NCBI GenBank assembly: GCA_033675265.1
Contig: JAUJYZ010001510.1
Coordinates: 62,001 to 126,000 of the forward strand
Reading direction: 5' to 3'
From: Actinostola sp. cb2023
Taxonomy: Eukaryota; Cnidaria; Anthozoa; Actiniaria; Actinostolidae
Length of the DNA stretch: 64,000 nt
A program made the position numbers and the translations under genes. Positions 10,757-21,547 of this stretch are shown one piece after another. Under the pieces are notes generated by a model. That model was given only the letters and a program-made list of their open reading frames with translations. It did not search any database and was not told where the DNA came from. Numbering within the stretch: the stretch's first letter is position 1; every line of letters begins with the position of its first letter.

Positions 10757-10872
10757 AGAAGGAAAGAAAGAGACAAAAAAAGAAAGAAAGAAAGAGACAA
10801 AAAAAGAAAGAAAGAAAGAGACAAAAAAAGAAAGAAAGAAAGAGACAAAAAAAGAAAGAAAGAAAGAAAGAA
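10757..10872. repeat. AAAG-rich tandem repeat
   Basis: Short units of the type AAAGAAAGAAAGAGACAAAA repeat about four times at a period near 28 bp and end in (AAAG)n. The related position in the second copy (37540-37595) carries (AAAG)n and GATA units. Lys/Arg-rich frames here are artefacts. Confidence 0.9.
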
Positions 10873-10899
10873 CAGTAGAAAGGGCGAGGATTAAGAGTG

Positions 10900-11620
10900 A
10901 AGAAATGTTACGTTACAATCTTTGAAATAAATAAATATGTTTATTTCTATAAAAATATATCGATGTTGTAAATTAATTAGAAATAAGATCCAGTGACGTA
11001 ATCTATATTGTACTGTCTGGTGTTTTCAGTAGTGGTTGCTCAAAGCCTAATCTTATATGCCTATTTGAAAAGATAAAGACCATTATGATCATCATATGTA
11101 TCATTGAGTTTAGAACTTTAAAAGTTTATTCGAATTTGCCTAACACCGCAATGTGCTGTCGGGATGAAAGTCGTGAAAACTACGATTAAAAGGAATTCTG
11201 CGGGACATTTAGAGAAAATTATAAAATCGACGTCGACACCCGTCCAATATATTGGACTTTAGATTAACTGTTATTCAGAATGTTCTGGTGAGATTAGTGA
11301 AACATTTTCTACCTTCCCAAATATAGTTTGCAGTCCTAAGTTCAGTGATTTTCAACCCGACAATGACCAAGCAACTAGGTGTAAACAGATCACGTCAATC
11401 AACTTTGGAAATAAAGGTGAAAGTAGCAGCATATTATGAGTGTAGTAATAACTGGCGAACATATAAAAGTAGCTAACCTGTACGAAAGCATACCAAGCCG
11501 GGCGAGGTCCAACTGTTGAAGTTTTAGGTTAGCTACTTTTATAAAGAAGTCTTGATATCTCATCATATTCAAGATTCAATCCAGATTTCTAGAACACAGG
11601 ATTTAGTTTTATACCAGCAT
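10900..11620. other. 3' flank of the GPCR gene, duplicated
   Basis: No gene. Matches 37610-38270 downstream of the second copy. Contains a hairpin at 11467-11542 (arms AAAAGTAGCTAACCT and AGGTTAGCTACTTTT) whose right arm is absent from the second copy. Confidence 0.6.
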
Positions 11621-11623
11621 TAA

Positions 11624-12663
11624 GGTATCAGGGTACCTCAAAAAACCTTTCAAACCACATGTTTTGATTTTTTTTTGATAATCATATCAAATTGAATTAA
11701 TATTATCTACCATCTCCAAAAAACAGAATCTAAAAAAATATTTTTTTCCTAAAAAGTTAGAATCAAAAAACGAATTTTGGATTTCATTTGATGCAAAAAG
11801 ATGTTGACAAGCAAGCTGTCAACAGCACTCACGCAACAGACTTTCCACAAAGATTCATATGCGAAGAAAGTATCCAAAAATCGTAACTACTCACTCAAAA
11901 CATCCTTGAATAACGATGCTAAACCACACACGGTCAAAGTGCTCGCATTTTCCGCCAACAATAACTTTGTTTTCCTGCCTTGTTGTGTTACGAACGCTAC
12001 GTACTGTAAGGCGATCTTCTTATGAATGTCATTCATATGTCATCAGGTATTGGATCACATATTTGTGGTGGATTATCCACGCTTGTGTAAACAAAGGCGC
12101 CACTTGACTTGAAAACTCTTTTGCCTTTTATTTCGGAAACAAAATAGCCATGAATCAAGCGCACATTTTGAGTTCCCTGTCAAAGGGATTTTATCTAATT
12201 TAGCTGAAATTTGGTAGACACTTTGTCAGATAAATATTCTTCAAAAATCATTCTCCGAATTCTAATATTCAATTTCCTTCGAAAGTTATAACTTGTTTTG
12301 TAAAGTGTTTTCCAGTTTTTGCAGAGCTCGAACTTTAGGACCGTATAAAAACGCAACGGGTTAATTTATCAATAAACGGAGACACCTGTTTTTGTAAGCT
12401 ATATCTCATGAGCTTATAAAGGTATTAGTCGAGGATTTCCGATAAATTGCGGCTGTATGGGACATCGGCGATTATAGTGATGTGAAAATCTGAACTTTTT
12501 TACCTATTTCAAATATACTGTTTTTGTTCTAAAACTTATTGTCTTATTGAATTCTGCATTTATTCAGCTTTCAGAAAATGTATACTTTATAGAGGTTTTA
12601 GCGTAACGAGTACGTGCTAGAGCGTGTTGCGTGCATGATGGTCGTTTGGGGTACCCTGATACC
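11624..12663. mobile_element. TTAA-target DNA element, 1.04 kb
   Basis: Perfect terminal inverted repeats GGTATCAGGGTACC and GGTACCCTGATACC, flanked on both sides by TTAA (11620-11623, 12664-12667). TTAA targeting is known for piggyBac, Kolobok and Sola3 superfamilies. I cannot choose among them without a transposase. Only short open frames are inside. The second copy of the duplicated region has no trace of it within 11597-13408, so it arrived after the duplication, or inside a larger insert. Confidence 0.85.
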
Positions 12664-12811
12664 TTAATGTGTTTCAAATATGACATGGCATATGTATATT
12701 ACAAGGAGTATATAGTATACAGCTATTTAAAAAATGTTGATACTGAATAATAGTGTATTCCAAGACCGAAATGCATTTTGGGACTCGTGTATTATTGTCT
12801 AAAGTAATATA

Positions 12812-13091
12812 CAGCCTTTTGCAAAAATTCTGTCGCGACCAAGTATATAAGTATATAAGTATATCAGTATATCACTATATACCCGTGTGAGTTCCGCATG
12901 CCCGAACGCTACCCGTACACGCATTTCAAGATGGTTGACTGTACAAGCGTGGATTGGAGAGTCATGAATACGATACAATCTACACACAAACGTTATTTTC
13001 ACATTCATTTGATAGTATAAATCTTCGGGTATATAGTGATATAGTGATATACTGATATACTTGGTCGCGACATAATTTTTGCAAAAGGCTG
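12812..13091. mobile_element. TA-target palindromic MITE
   Basis: TIR CAGCCTTTTGCAAAAATT and its complement, flanked by TA, with long pairing arms made of TATA-rich steps. Same family as 38390-38678. TIR and TA target fit a Tc1/mariner-type MITE. Confidence 0.85.
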
Positions 13092-13408
13092 TAAATAATA
13101 ATATATATATATATATATATATTGTGTATTCCATCAGAAGCAATATACTAGCTCCATATGGCGAACAAATCGCTGTATATTTACTTTTTATTTCAAAATA
13201 ACGAGGCCCACAATGCCCTTTGGTCTTGGAATGCACTATTCAGTATGCACAGAAGTATATAACTAGTTATGTACTTCTGGTATGCAGTATTCAGTTTTCA
13301 ACGTTTTTTGAAATTGCTGTACTTATCGTGAGCAATCCTGTTCCCAGTTCAGGCTAAGTGTAGAAACCTATTGATGCGACCTATTGATGGTTTCCATTGA
13401 GGTCGAAA

Positions 13409-13660
13409 TGACAAGTAGCAAATAAGTGGCAGCTCAGGACCGGTCAGTTCAGGCCGTTAATTAGAGCAGAGATCATTCTTTTATTTCATGTCTATCGGAT
13501 ATTTTACTTGATGCAATATTTATCTGATTGGCTCTAGAATAATATAAATAGTTATATAAACATCCTGATCAGGGAACAGGATGACGCACACACATGTATA
13601 TTAATATAGGATATGGAGCCTGCTATTCATGGACTGCTTACCGATAGACCCCGGTCACGG
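13409..13660. repeat. Duplicated fragments joining the two GPCR blocks
   Basis: Bases 13409-13480 match 38276-38330. Bases 13480-13650 match 39285-39440, including the sequence over the donor splice site of the last LRRC74-like exon (about 13622-13650). The intermediate kilobase of the other copy is missing here. Bases 13652-13760 resemble part of the GAGTCG MITE family. Confidence 0.6.
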
Positions 13661-14076
13661 TACGAAATTGAAGACATTCTAATCGACCAATCACATCGCG
13701 TGAAATCCGCATCGCTCAACCAATCAGAATGCTTGGATACCGCACGATCATGGCGCAATAATTAATTATTTAATAAATACAAAAGCAAGGGGTCACATAT
13801 TTGTATGGAGTCAGTTGGTAATAATTACTCGGGCCTATCCACAGGAAGCCCGAGTTATAAATTGGGCTTTCTTTTTCTTCGTCGGTCACAAAATGGACAA
13901 ATCGTCATGACAGCGCATGCGCTCGGTCGTATATCGCAGGCTCATATCGCAGGCTCATACGAGACGTGCACGTTTGACTCATTCGAAGAAGGAATACTTC
14001 TGTGCCTGTGGCGGAGTCGTTTGAAAAAGTTCGATATTCCTCTTTCGGACAAAGCTCATGACAGTCGATAACTGAG

Positions 14077-14469
14077 ATGATGTATCGCTTGCTGTTAGAC
14101 ACGCTCTTCTCACTTACAAATGCACACGCTGTTCGTGGTAGGCCCACACTAAAAGAAGACGAGCGTTTTCGAAACGGGTCGGTCCACGAACTCAAAGAGC
14201 TACAAATCAATACAAATGAGCTACAAAATAACATAAATATGAACATTACGAACTCAAATAAGAACTCATCTGAGAACTGCATAGCTATGCACAGTATATT
14301 ACACAACACGAAGCCTGATGAACTGAAGTTTGACGACAAAAAGCAAACAGATATCTTGAAGAAAGGTGAGAACTTCAAAGCGGCCATGATAGAATCGTAC
14401 GAACTACATAACTTAAAGCTAGTACTGAATCAATATTACAAGATTGTCAACAACAGCTTACTATTGTAG
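14077..14469 (+). pseudogene. Element ORF of unknown function, N-terminal region
   Basis: A 130-codon frame near the 5' end of the Helentron-like element, rich in Asn, Lys and Glu (ELKELQINTNELQNNINM) and probably helical. I do not recognise it. It lies in another frame from the following 2A ORF and may be an upstream part of the same polyprotein separated by frameshifts. Confidence 0.4.
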
Positions 14470-14570
14470 AGACGAAATCAAATGTTCGCATCCAGGCTAA
14501 CCTTTGTAGTGAAAATGTTCATGATGACTCGTCAATTAATGAAATAAATGAGTTTAGATCTCGACGTGCA

Positions 14571-14804
14571 ATGTTTGTTTCTTGTATTGAAAAAACTGTG
14601 CCAGCATCGTCACAGATTCATCATATTGTCAATAATATACGTATTGCTCGACGTGACTGCTATAGACCTATTCCCAGTACTATAAAAAGACAGTCTTTTA
14701 GAAAGATCACTTACCGCTCTATTCATATTGTCTCCAAAAGAAGAAAGAAAAAGGCTTTACAACGAGTTTTGAAGGGCCAAATCTACAATCAATGGGTTTT
14801 ATAG
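14571..14804 (+). pseudogene. Basic leader upstream of the 2A motif
   Basis: A frame of 77 codons ending in a highly basic stretch (VSKRRKKKALQRVLKGQ). It overlaps the start of the next frame by 13 bases. The second coding Helentron-like element also has a basic leader (KPRRAKHKISK) just before its 2A motif, so this is probably the corresponding segment, now in a different frame. Possible nucleic-acid-binding or nuclear-localising tail, by composition only. Confidence 0.4.
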
Positions 14805-15424
14805 ATGAAAAAAACTGTTCTTCAAAGTCCACTACATATAAAAGTCTTAATCACAGAAGAAATTTCTGTCAGTCTGCATTGAGAACAGATATAGAAAAGA
14901 ATCCTGGTCCTACTCTACTTATTGATCCAAACAAAACAATAAGAGCACCTTATAGTCAAGGCAATATTTTAGTATTTGGTCGAAATGCTGGACAACAATG
15001 TGTTGCAATGAGTTTGTGTTCTTTGATATACAATAAAAGACAACCAACAACCTCCCAGAGTGACCTGGTGCAAATAATGAATATTGGGAGTGAGTTGTAT
15101 ACAAGCTTATCTCAATCAGCTGGACAGTCATTTTTGATGATGACAGAATTACCAACAATGCTCACAGTCTATGATACAGACTATCAATTTGAATACAGCG
15201 AAAGCTACACTGGTTATGTACATGGTGACAGAGCAATAAATATTGAGGGTTATACCTACTGCATGCCCATAGATAGAGCTTTTGAAAGTCTGTTGAGGGA
15301 AAATTATACTTCATTCATATTAACAATAGGATCCATTGCTGTTGGTATCTACGGTATTGATAATGGAGGATTTAAAATATTTGATTCTCATGCTAGGGAT
15401 TCATATGGTATGAGTGATCCTCAA
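14792..15424 (+). CDS. 2A peptide plus C76-like cysteine protease, first part
   Basis: From ATG 14792 the frame gives a short leader, then TDIEKNPGP at 14885-14911. This is the 2A consensus D-(V/I)-E-x-N-P-G-P, which makes the ribosome skip the Gly-Pro bond and releases the downstream protein. The downstream protein has NAGQQCVAMSLCSLIYN (nucleophile Cys) and, about 125 residues on, FKIFDSHARDSYG (Asp-x-His), the pattern of C76/herpesvirus-tegument-type cysteine proteases that cleave ubiquitin-like modifiers. The substrate here is unknown. The frame is cut after SDPQ by a hAT-like insertion at 15425 and resumes in the same domain at 16187. Confidence 0.7.
14888..14911 (+). other. 2A ribosome-skipping motif
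   Basis: Codons for DIEKNPGP. By known 2A behaviour the nascent chain is released after the Gly codon (14906-14908) and synthesis continues from Pro. Compare 61751-61774. Confidence 0.85.
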
Positions 15425-16186
15425 CAGGGGCGTAGCGTGCTTTTTTTCCAATGTACGCACATAGCAACGAACGCCGAAGGCGTGAGCTTCTAGGGGGATG
15501 AGGGGGCATGCCCCCCTTGACAATTTAGAAATGTAGAGCCTTGGAAATACCATTTTCTTCGTTTTCCAGCGGACTTTCGCTACATAAATACATAGTAAAA
15601 TGCATTTATCACTCAGTTTTTTTTGGGATTTATGTAAAGGTTATATAAAGGATTTATGTAAAGGTTGTGTAAATGATTTATGTATAGGTTATGTAAAGGA
15701 TTTGTGTAAAGGACGTGTAAAGGATTTATGTAAAGGTTATGTAAAGGATTTATGTAAACGGGTTATATACCGCTACCGCTTATATATATCGCTAATAGCG
15801 ATATAACACTGAACCCGAGGTGAAGCCAGTTTTTTGGTATTTATTTTGTTTGAGACTGTACTAACTACAATCATCATTATACATGCCTACAATGACTGAC
15901 TGCAAGGGGAAATTTATTGGGGACATAAAAATGATCTGACGAGCGGCGAAGGCGCGAGCTCGTAGGGGGATGCGGGGGCAGCACGCTCCCCGAAAAATTT
16001 TGAGGCATAATAGCATTTTCCTGCCTTCTGTGAGTAGTTTCCAGGAAGCTTAAACTGATTCAGCTGTTATGAATTTGTCTAGATTTCATTTTTTTAAAAT
16101 ATTTTTATGTTTCTTATAATATTTATATTTTAAGTATTTTAAATTGTACGCACGTGCGTAGTGCGTATATGCACGCTACGCCCCTG
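15425..16186. mobile_element. hAT-like non-autonomous element, 762 bp
   Basis: TIR CAGGGGCGTAGCGTGC (15425-15440) and its complement (16171-16186), with a 5-bp target duplication CTCAA on each side (15420-15424, 16187-16191). The CAGGGGCG start is typical of hAT ends, and 5-bp duplications are known for the hAT5 group. Inside are two copies of a GC-rich block with CGAAGGCGYGAGCT followed by GGGGGATG, and an 18-bp-scale tandem repeat (ATTTATGTAAAGG, 15630-15765). It interrupts the C76-like protease frame. Confidence 0.85.
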
Positions 16187-17046
16187 CTCAAGGCACATGT
16201 GTGTTGTTAGAATTGTCATCCATCAGTAGCTTAGTACAATATTTTCAAGCCCTATATCCAAGTAGCAATGTATTTGAAGTGAAAGGACTACACATTAGAA
16301 GAGTGCAAAGTCAAATACATGGAATTCAAAATAATGTTCCTATTGTCGAAGAAAGTCACTCTGGTCCGTCCAAGTTCATACATAGTGCTGATAAAACAAT
16401 AATTAATGATGCAGGCATAAGTTGTTCTTGCAAGCAGTGTTGTGCAATAGCATTTTATTCAATGTGTTACTCTGTCATTAAACCTTGTGGCTACTGGGAC
16501 TGTAGTACACTAGCTAGAGTTGTTGACAATGGGAATTCTTTTTACAATGGCCTTTGTATTAATAGACATATGAAAGCCACCAATCTGCCTGAAAAAGTTG
16601 TAATATCTGGTGCTGATATCAATGTAGTGTTTAATACTAAAAGTCAAGGAATACTGTCATGCAATTCACTCCAAATGAAATCAGTTCTTGAGACCTTGAT
16701 TGTAAATAACAACAAAAATACAGGTTTTTTTTTGTTGTGGTTTTCAAATTATTGTATAAGTTGTATATTCAAACAAACAGCCAAAGGAAACATGACGTAT
16801 TCTCTATTAGCATTTGATGACAGTCTGGTACCACAAATACAATATATCAAAAGTATAACAAGTATTCAGTCTCTCATTGAAAATATCTGTGATGTTGTAC
16901 AAAACAAATTTAGCTGTGGCAGCCATAATATACATTATGAAATACAGTTTTTAACTTGTTCAACTAAGGTCACTAGCAATGAACGTAAAAATATAATGCG
17001 TAGACACAGACGAATACACACATATGAAGCAATGGAACCTGTTTAA
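16187..17046 (+). CDS. C76-like protease end plus pseudoprotease domain
   Basis: The frame picks up the protease exactly where the hAT-like insert cut it (LLELSSISSLVQYFQ, a conserved segment after the catalytic His region), then enters a second domain. That domain repeats the protease plan: KQCCAIAFYSMCYSVIK aligns with GQQCVAMSLCSLIYNKR, and the later FFLLWFSNYCIS...LLAFDDS aligns with FILTIGSIAV...KIFDSHARD. The Asp-x-His is replaced by DDS, so the second copy lacks the catalytic His. The same domain occurs at 63112-63673 behind an OTU protease. The frame ends in a basic tail (MRRHRRIHTYEA) at 17046. Confidence 0.65.
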
Positions 17047-17091
17047 AAAAAGAAAACATGTTTAGAAAATAGGAAAGTTAACTATGCAACA

Positions 17092-17301
17092 ATGAATGCT
17101 TCCAAGAAGACAGAACTGCTTCGTAACATAAAAGAAAACTACCAATTGATGGATCCAAATAAAAAACAACAGCTACTGAATAAAAGAAAAGCAGACTACC
17201 AAAGTATGGACACAGCAATGAAAACACAATACCTAGATAAAATATGGCAGTATTTTATATGTTGGCATCATAAACTATTTATTTTAAAATTAGTTTCATA
17301 A
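17092..17301 (+). pseudogene. Lys-rich 'QSMD' repeat protein fragment
   Basis: Starts MNASKKTELLRNIKENYQLM and repeats a unit of about 17 residues of the form KKQQLLNKRKADYQSMD. Such Lys-rich 'YQSMD' arrays are known from Helitron-type proteins of basal animals, before a C-terminal Rep/helicase. Here the element ends 157 bp later, so the replication domains are deleted. Confidence 0.5.
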
Positions 17302-17469
17302 ATAAAATAACACAAAAGCCTGCATGACTACAATGGGCAGATATCCTAACATCCTTATTCTTGGATGAAAAGCTTATGTAGCAATGTTTAGCATTCAACA
17401 GCACTTTAATTTGTATTTCACCATTAGAAGCCCGAGTAAACGCTTGTAGAGCGTCTTGTTGCCACATAA

Positions 17470-18005
17470 ATTAGCGGCATGATCTTATGTGTGATTCTAG
17501 ACCAGCAAACATTTTAGTACTGACATTACACTGAACGAGACTACAGCCATGTAGCTGTGGTTTATATAGGGGAAACCGTACCGCTATCTAACACCCAAGG
17601 GTTGCAAGTCCCAGATACCAAGGGATACACATTCAAAGGGATATTTATATAGCGTGAGATCAAGATATCTGAGGTCGGGATGGCGTGGTTTTAATGTATT
17701 GATTTATGAAATTTCTTATCGATCTTTTCACTTTTCACTTTTAGACATTGTTCTGGGAGTTTTCAATGATTGTACATAAACTAGACATCCCAGAGTGATT
17801 AAACAATGTTTGGATAAAATGTAAATATATGGGTTTAGGTACCTCGGCTCGGTGTCTGAAAATCTCACAACTGTTCTCTTCACTGCGTGTATCAACTCAC
17901 TTCGATTCGTTCTAAGTTCTAAAGATATCTAAACCCTTTGCAGTACTGTCTAGTACTGGATTGATAAATCCACATCTCCACGAATTATTGTGGTTATTTT
18001 GAAAA
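17470..18005. repeat. Duplicated intron-derived block
   Basis: Bases about 17480-17550 match 42090-42165 and 17690-17800 match 42355-42430, in an intron of the LRRC74-like gene. Bases 17775-17970 recur inverted at 32530-32735. No gene. Confidence 0.65.
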
Positions 18006-18499
18006 CTAGACGCTTGACAAGCGTCCAGGCACTCGTGTGAAGAAAGAGTTCGACTGTTGATAAAACTTCATAGATCAGCTTTTCGTGGTCTCGTTCCCAG
18101 TCCCTCTCGATTGCAGATTGTGCTTAGTCATTATAGGTGTATACACTACTTAAACGTTTCTCAATGTTTAGATCTGAGATAACGATTATAGTGGCCAAAT
18201 CAGTGTTTGGTTACGGCTTGTTGGGTGACTCGGTAGAACATGCAGAATTTTCATAACGCAGTTATGGTGCTTCCTAAATTCGTGCTCGTAGGCTTAGATT
18301 TTGCAATAAAGATCGATCTGCAGTTGCATGAGATCTTTACGCGAGGGAATTTGACAGCTGAATTGCCTCTTGACCTCCGGTGCTTGCTGATTAGTTGGTG
18401 ACGATTTGCAATATCTCTTCCCAGTCTCACTCGATGGCGGATTCGCGACGCCGAACAACAAAATAATAACTCGTGCCGGCCAAAGGCCTGGGCACGAGT
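18006..18499 (-). mobile_element. Helentron-like element, 494 bp, non-coding
   Basis: Read on the minus strand: 5' hairpin arms ACTCGTGCC and GGCACGAGT, 3' subterminal repeat CACGAGT, 3' hairpin ACGCT/AGCGT, then CTAG. T residues flank both ends. Its right part matches 1310-1489, where the 3' end is missing. Confidence 0.7.
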
Positions 18500-19140
18500 A
18501 ACAAGACGAGATAACCTTCCTCCAACAAGGATTGTGAATTCAGAAGCGATGTCTCGTATTGATAAATCATGTTGTTTGGCTAGAGCCTTCGGTGATTATC
18601 TTAGCGGCCGGCTCAGGGCGCATGCGTTGTAGAACCCAGTTGGCGATTTGAGGTGAACGACAAAGAACGGACTGCATTTTTAGAGTCAGAGCTTCAACAG
18701 GAAGCCCTACTAATCATCTTCAAATTAAAGCCTCTCAACTAACAAGGACAGAAGAACTTACCCAAACCAATTTGGTGATCTTGCACAACGGTAAATCAAC
18801 AGGTGTCATATATTGTTTGTATTTACTTGTTGTTGTAGTTGATGTTGATTTTCTATTTTGCATAGTATAGTAAAATGTGTCTTGAAATTTTCATTTATTA
18901 AGTAATTCCATACACTTTTTTCTTTTCATTCTTTTCCGTTTCTTCCTCTTTTTCTTTCTCTTCCGTTTCTTTTTGCCTTCTTTCTTTCCATTTTGTTTCG
19001 GCTTTTGTGTGTGTGTGTTATTTTGCTATGCTTTATACATGGATGAATTGTGCGAATCAATCAACATCCGAGCTTAGTTCTTGTAGAATGGATGAATTTT
19101 GTATATAATAAATCACATATCACATATCGGTAACAGATCA
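18500..19140. repeat. Duplicated block, copy 2 part a
   Basis: Continues the match to 1490-2160. No gene. It breaks at 19140, and the matching sequence resumes only at about 24243, so roughly 5 kb of insertions separate the halves. Confidence 0.75.
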
Positions 19141-19246
19141 ATCATTAATTAAATGTCAATTTCGTAAATGCATACATACTTTATTTAGTACCATATAAAC
19201 ACAAATATTACATATTTACAATCTATTTATAGTTAATTAAATACAA

Positions 19247-20385
19247 TTAGCCATTTCCAAAATGAGCAGGAGACTGGGAACGAGTTTATTCGGATTGATG
19301 CAATTACGAAATTAGTATCTGTGCAAAGTTTGATGCGATTCGAATAAATTATGTAAGAATTATAAACTTTTGAAATTGTGTTGTCCAGCCAAAATTTTAC
19401 AGTGAATGTATGATTTGGATGGACAACATCAAAAAATTACAGAGTTTGTATGGGGAAATATACATATTTGGTGTTCTCTAGCATTGTCAATATTAAGCCG
19501 AAGTTCACCAAACTTTCCAGACTAAATAAGTTTGATCTGCTCTCTCAAATAATGATGCCGAATTTTACTAGTTTCTTGTTACTCGAACACTTCCTGAGGA
19601 AGTGATCGAGTTAGAAAATGCGCTTTCTTTTTTCTTTTCATTTTTTTCATTTTTTTCTTGGTAGTACACAGAATGCGAAGAATGTGATCGTATCGGTCAG
19701 GAATGTCTCTTTCAGGGTTTCGATTGGCTGAAAACTGGGGCGATGATATCTGAACGCCTAATGAAGTAATTACATGCTCAAACGGGTCAAATGGTTCGCT
19801 CTTGGGTCATCGTTAACATCGTTCCACTACTACCGAATAGCTAAAAGTGCTGTGTAGAAGCTCGTGCTCATCAATATCTTGAATATAATTGTTTTAATGT
19901 TGCTTAACTGAATAGTGTTGTAATTCAAAGAGATAGTTTCATAATGGACTGCATGTACCGCAACAATGCAACGTCAACAAGCTTGATTAAAATATATCTG
20001 AAGCCGGCGGCTCGGATCTTTATGGCCAATAAAACACGGGCTTTAAAAACGCTCATTTCACATACAAACGCATACGCCGATTCGTGTGGGCCCACTCTGA
20101 AAGATGTCGTTTGATTTATAACAAAAACAAACGCGCCTTCATTACAACAAACGAAAAACTATATCAGAACCATCTGACCATGAATATGCAACCTCAACTG
20201 GACGTTCGAAGTACGTACTGAAGACGGACGATTCGGAGATCTTTATCTATCCTCACCGACACATAGTCTCCCTAGTCACGCAACTGTCATTGCCATTGAC
20301 ATAAATGTCCGAGTGTACGCTCATTGAGCGTCTTGTTGAATTAGTTTTACGGACTTGGTCCCAGTCCCCTGCTCGATTTGGAAGT
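19247..20385. mobile_element. MITE (CAGGGGACTGGGA family), split by an insertion
   Basis: Starts TTAGCCATTTCCAAAATG and ends in CCCAGTCCCCTGCTCG, matching the intact copies at 20424-20809 (inverted) and 23266-23676. It is interrupted at 19581-20335 by a Helentron-like element. Comparison with the intact copies shows the interruption lies within TTCTTrTTGAATTAG. Confidence 0.75.
19581..20335 (+). mobile_element. Helentron-like element, 755 bp, non-coding
   Basis: 5' hairpin with outer arms ACTCG/CGAGT and inner arms CACTTCC/GGAAGTG; 3' subterminal CCGAGT; 3' hairpin ACGCTC/GAGCGT; terminal CTTG. TT precedes and follows it. TCTTGTT occurs on both sides, which could be chance or a 7-bp duplication, but uninterrupted MITE copies fit simple insertion at TT. 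Confidence 0.7.
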
Positions 20386-20423
20386 GTCTAATTTACATCA
20401 TCTGATATTTACAGTGTTTACAA

Positions 20424-20809
20424 TTAGCCATTAACAAAACGAGCAGGGGACTGGGACCAAGTCCGTAAAACTAATTAAATAAGAAACTAGCAAAAATGGG
20501 CATCATTTTCTGAGAGAACAGATCAAACTTAGCTAGTCTGGAAAGTTTGGTGAACTTCGGCTTATAATATTGACGATGCTAGAGGGCACCAAATATGTAT
20601 ATTTTCCCATACAAACTCTGTAAATTTTTGACGCTGTCCGTGATCCGAACCATACATTTTAGATGAACAACACAATTTCAAAAGCTTATAATTCCGACAG
20701 AATTCGCTCAAATCACATCAAACTTTGAACATATGCTAATTTTAATTTCGTAATTGCATTAATTATAATAAACTCGTTCCCAGTCCCCTGCTCGTTTTGT
20801 TAATGGCTA
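20424..20809. mobile_element. MITE (CAGGGGACTGGGA family), intact
   Basis: TIRs of about 30 bp built on TTAGCCATTAACAAAACGAG and its complement. Inverted relative to the split copy at 19247. A Mutator-like element is inserted at its right end. Confidence 0.8.
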
Positions 20810-20814
20810 ATAAC

Positions 20815-21547
20815 CATTCTCGTACCCAGAGCCCGCTCGTCATTTGGTTTGTCGCTGGCTCTGGGAAACCCTGTTGCTCGGTCGTCAAATTTTGACGACC
20901 AAGTCGTCAGAGCGCATGCTCATACTAAAGACCGCTGAGAGCGGGTACTGTGGAAGATTCTACTGGCGACGTAGTGTTCACGTTGGGTCGAATATTCAAA
21001 CAATGTAACAAGTACACAAGTTTGTGCATTTATCTTCGTGTAGCCGTTTAAAATCCCTTCGACGTTCATCACCGGTTCTTCTCTGGCTCTGTTGCGGTAA
21101 AGGCTGGACGATAAATACATGTTCTAATATAATCTTGCATGTGAACCTTCCTGTCTTCCGCTTTGTTTGTTTCTCTTGAATTATAAAAACATTCCTTTGA
21201 ATACTCAAAGCGAGTACGATCGATTGTGTCTGTAGCCGTTACTTTACTTTTATAATTTATGTATTGTTAGATCTCCCTTTACGAATTCAGATCAATTTAT
21301 GTCTACACAGTCACTCTCATTTCCATAGCTTTATAATTCAATAACGGAATACCATTGTATGAAAATACAACCGTCGCTGTCATTCCTTTCGTTCGCCTTG
21401 CAAGTTTGAATCTTTGTTGATCTCATGAACCAATCAAATACGATCAGTCATTGTTGATTTCATCAGCCAATGAAATTCGCTAAAATTTCAGGGATTCCCA
21501 GAGCCAGCGACAAACCAAATGACGAGCGGGCTCTGGGTACGAGAATG
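20815..21547. mobile_element. Mutator-like MITE with 10-bp target duplication
   Basis: TIRs of about 50 bp starting CATTCTCGTACCCAGAGCCC, flanked by GGCTAATAAC on both sides (20805-20814, 21548-21557). Long TIRs and 9-10-bp duplications are the mark of Mutator-like elements. No transposase. Partial ends of the family appear at 45957 and 32006. Confidence 0.85.

Larger units (their letters stand above)
13827..17458 (+). mobile_element. Helentron-like element with 2A-protease ORFs, 3.6 kb
   Basis: The 5' end is a hairpin with arms ACTCGGGC and GCCCGAGT. Just inside the 3' end GCCCGAGT recurs, followed by a small hairpin (ACGCT/AGCGT) and the terminal CTTG. It sits between TT on the left and TT on the right with no longer target duplication. 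Hairpins at both ends, an asymmetric terminal repeat and a T-T target are the known marks of Helitron2/Helentron elements. It encodes a 2A motif, a C76-like protease and a pseudoprotease, but no Rep or helicase, so it is not autonomous as it stands. Confidence 0.75.

Noticed and set aside
10652..10894. Lys/Arg-rich 80-codon protein
   Set aside because: Low-complexity AAAG repeat after the GPCR stop codon; the second copy has a different repeat there.
13827..17458. Integrated virus or Polinton because of the 2A motif and protease
   Set aside because: The ends are hairpins with T-T flanks and no long TIR; no capsid, polymerase or integrase is present.
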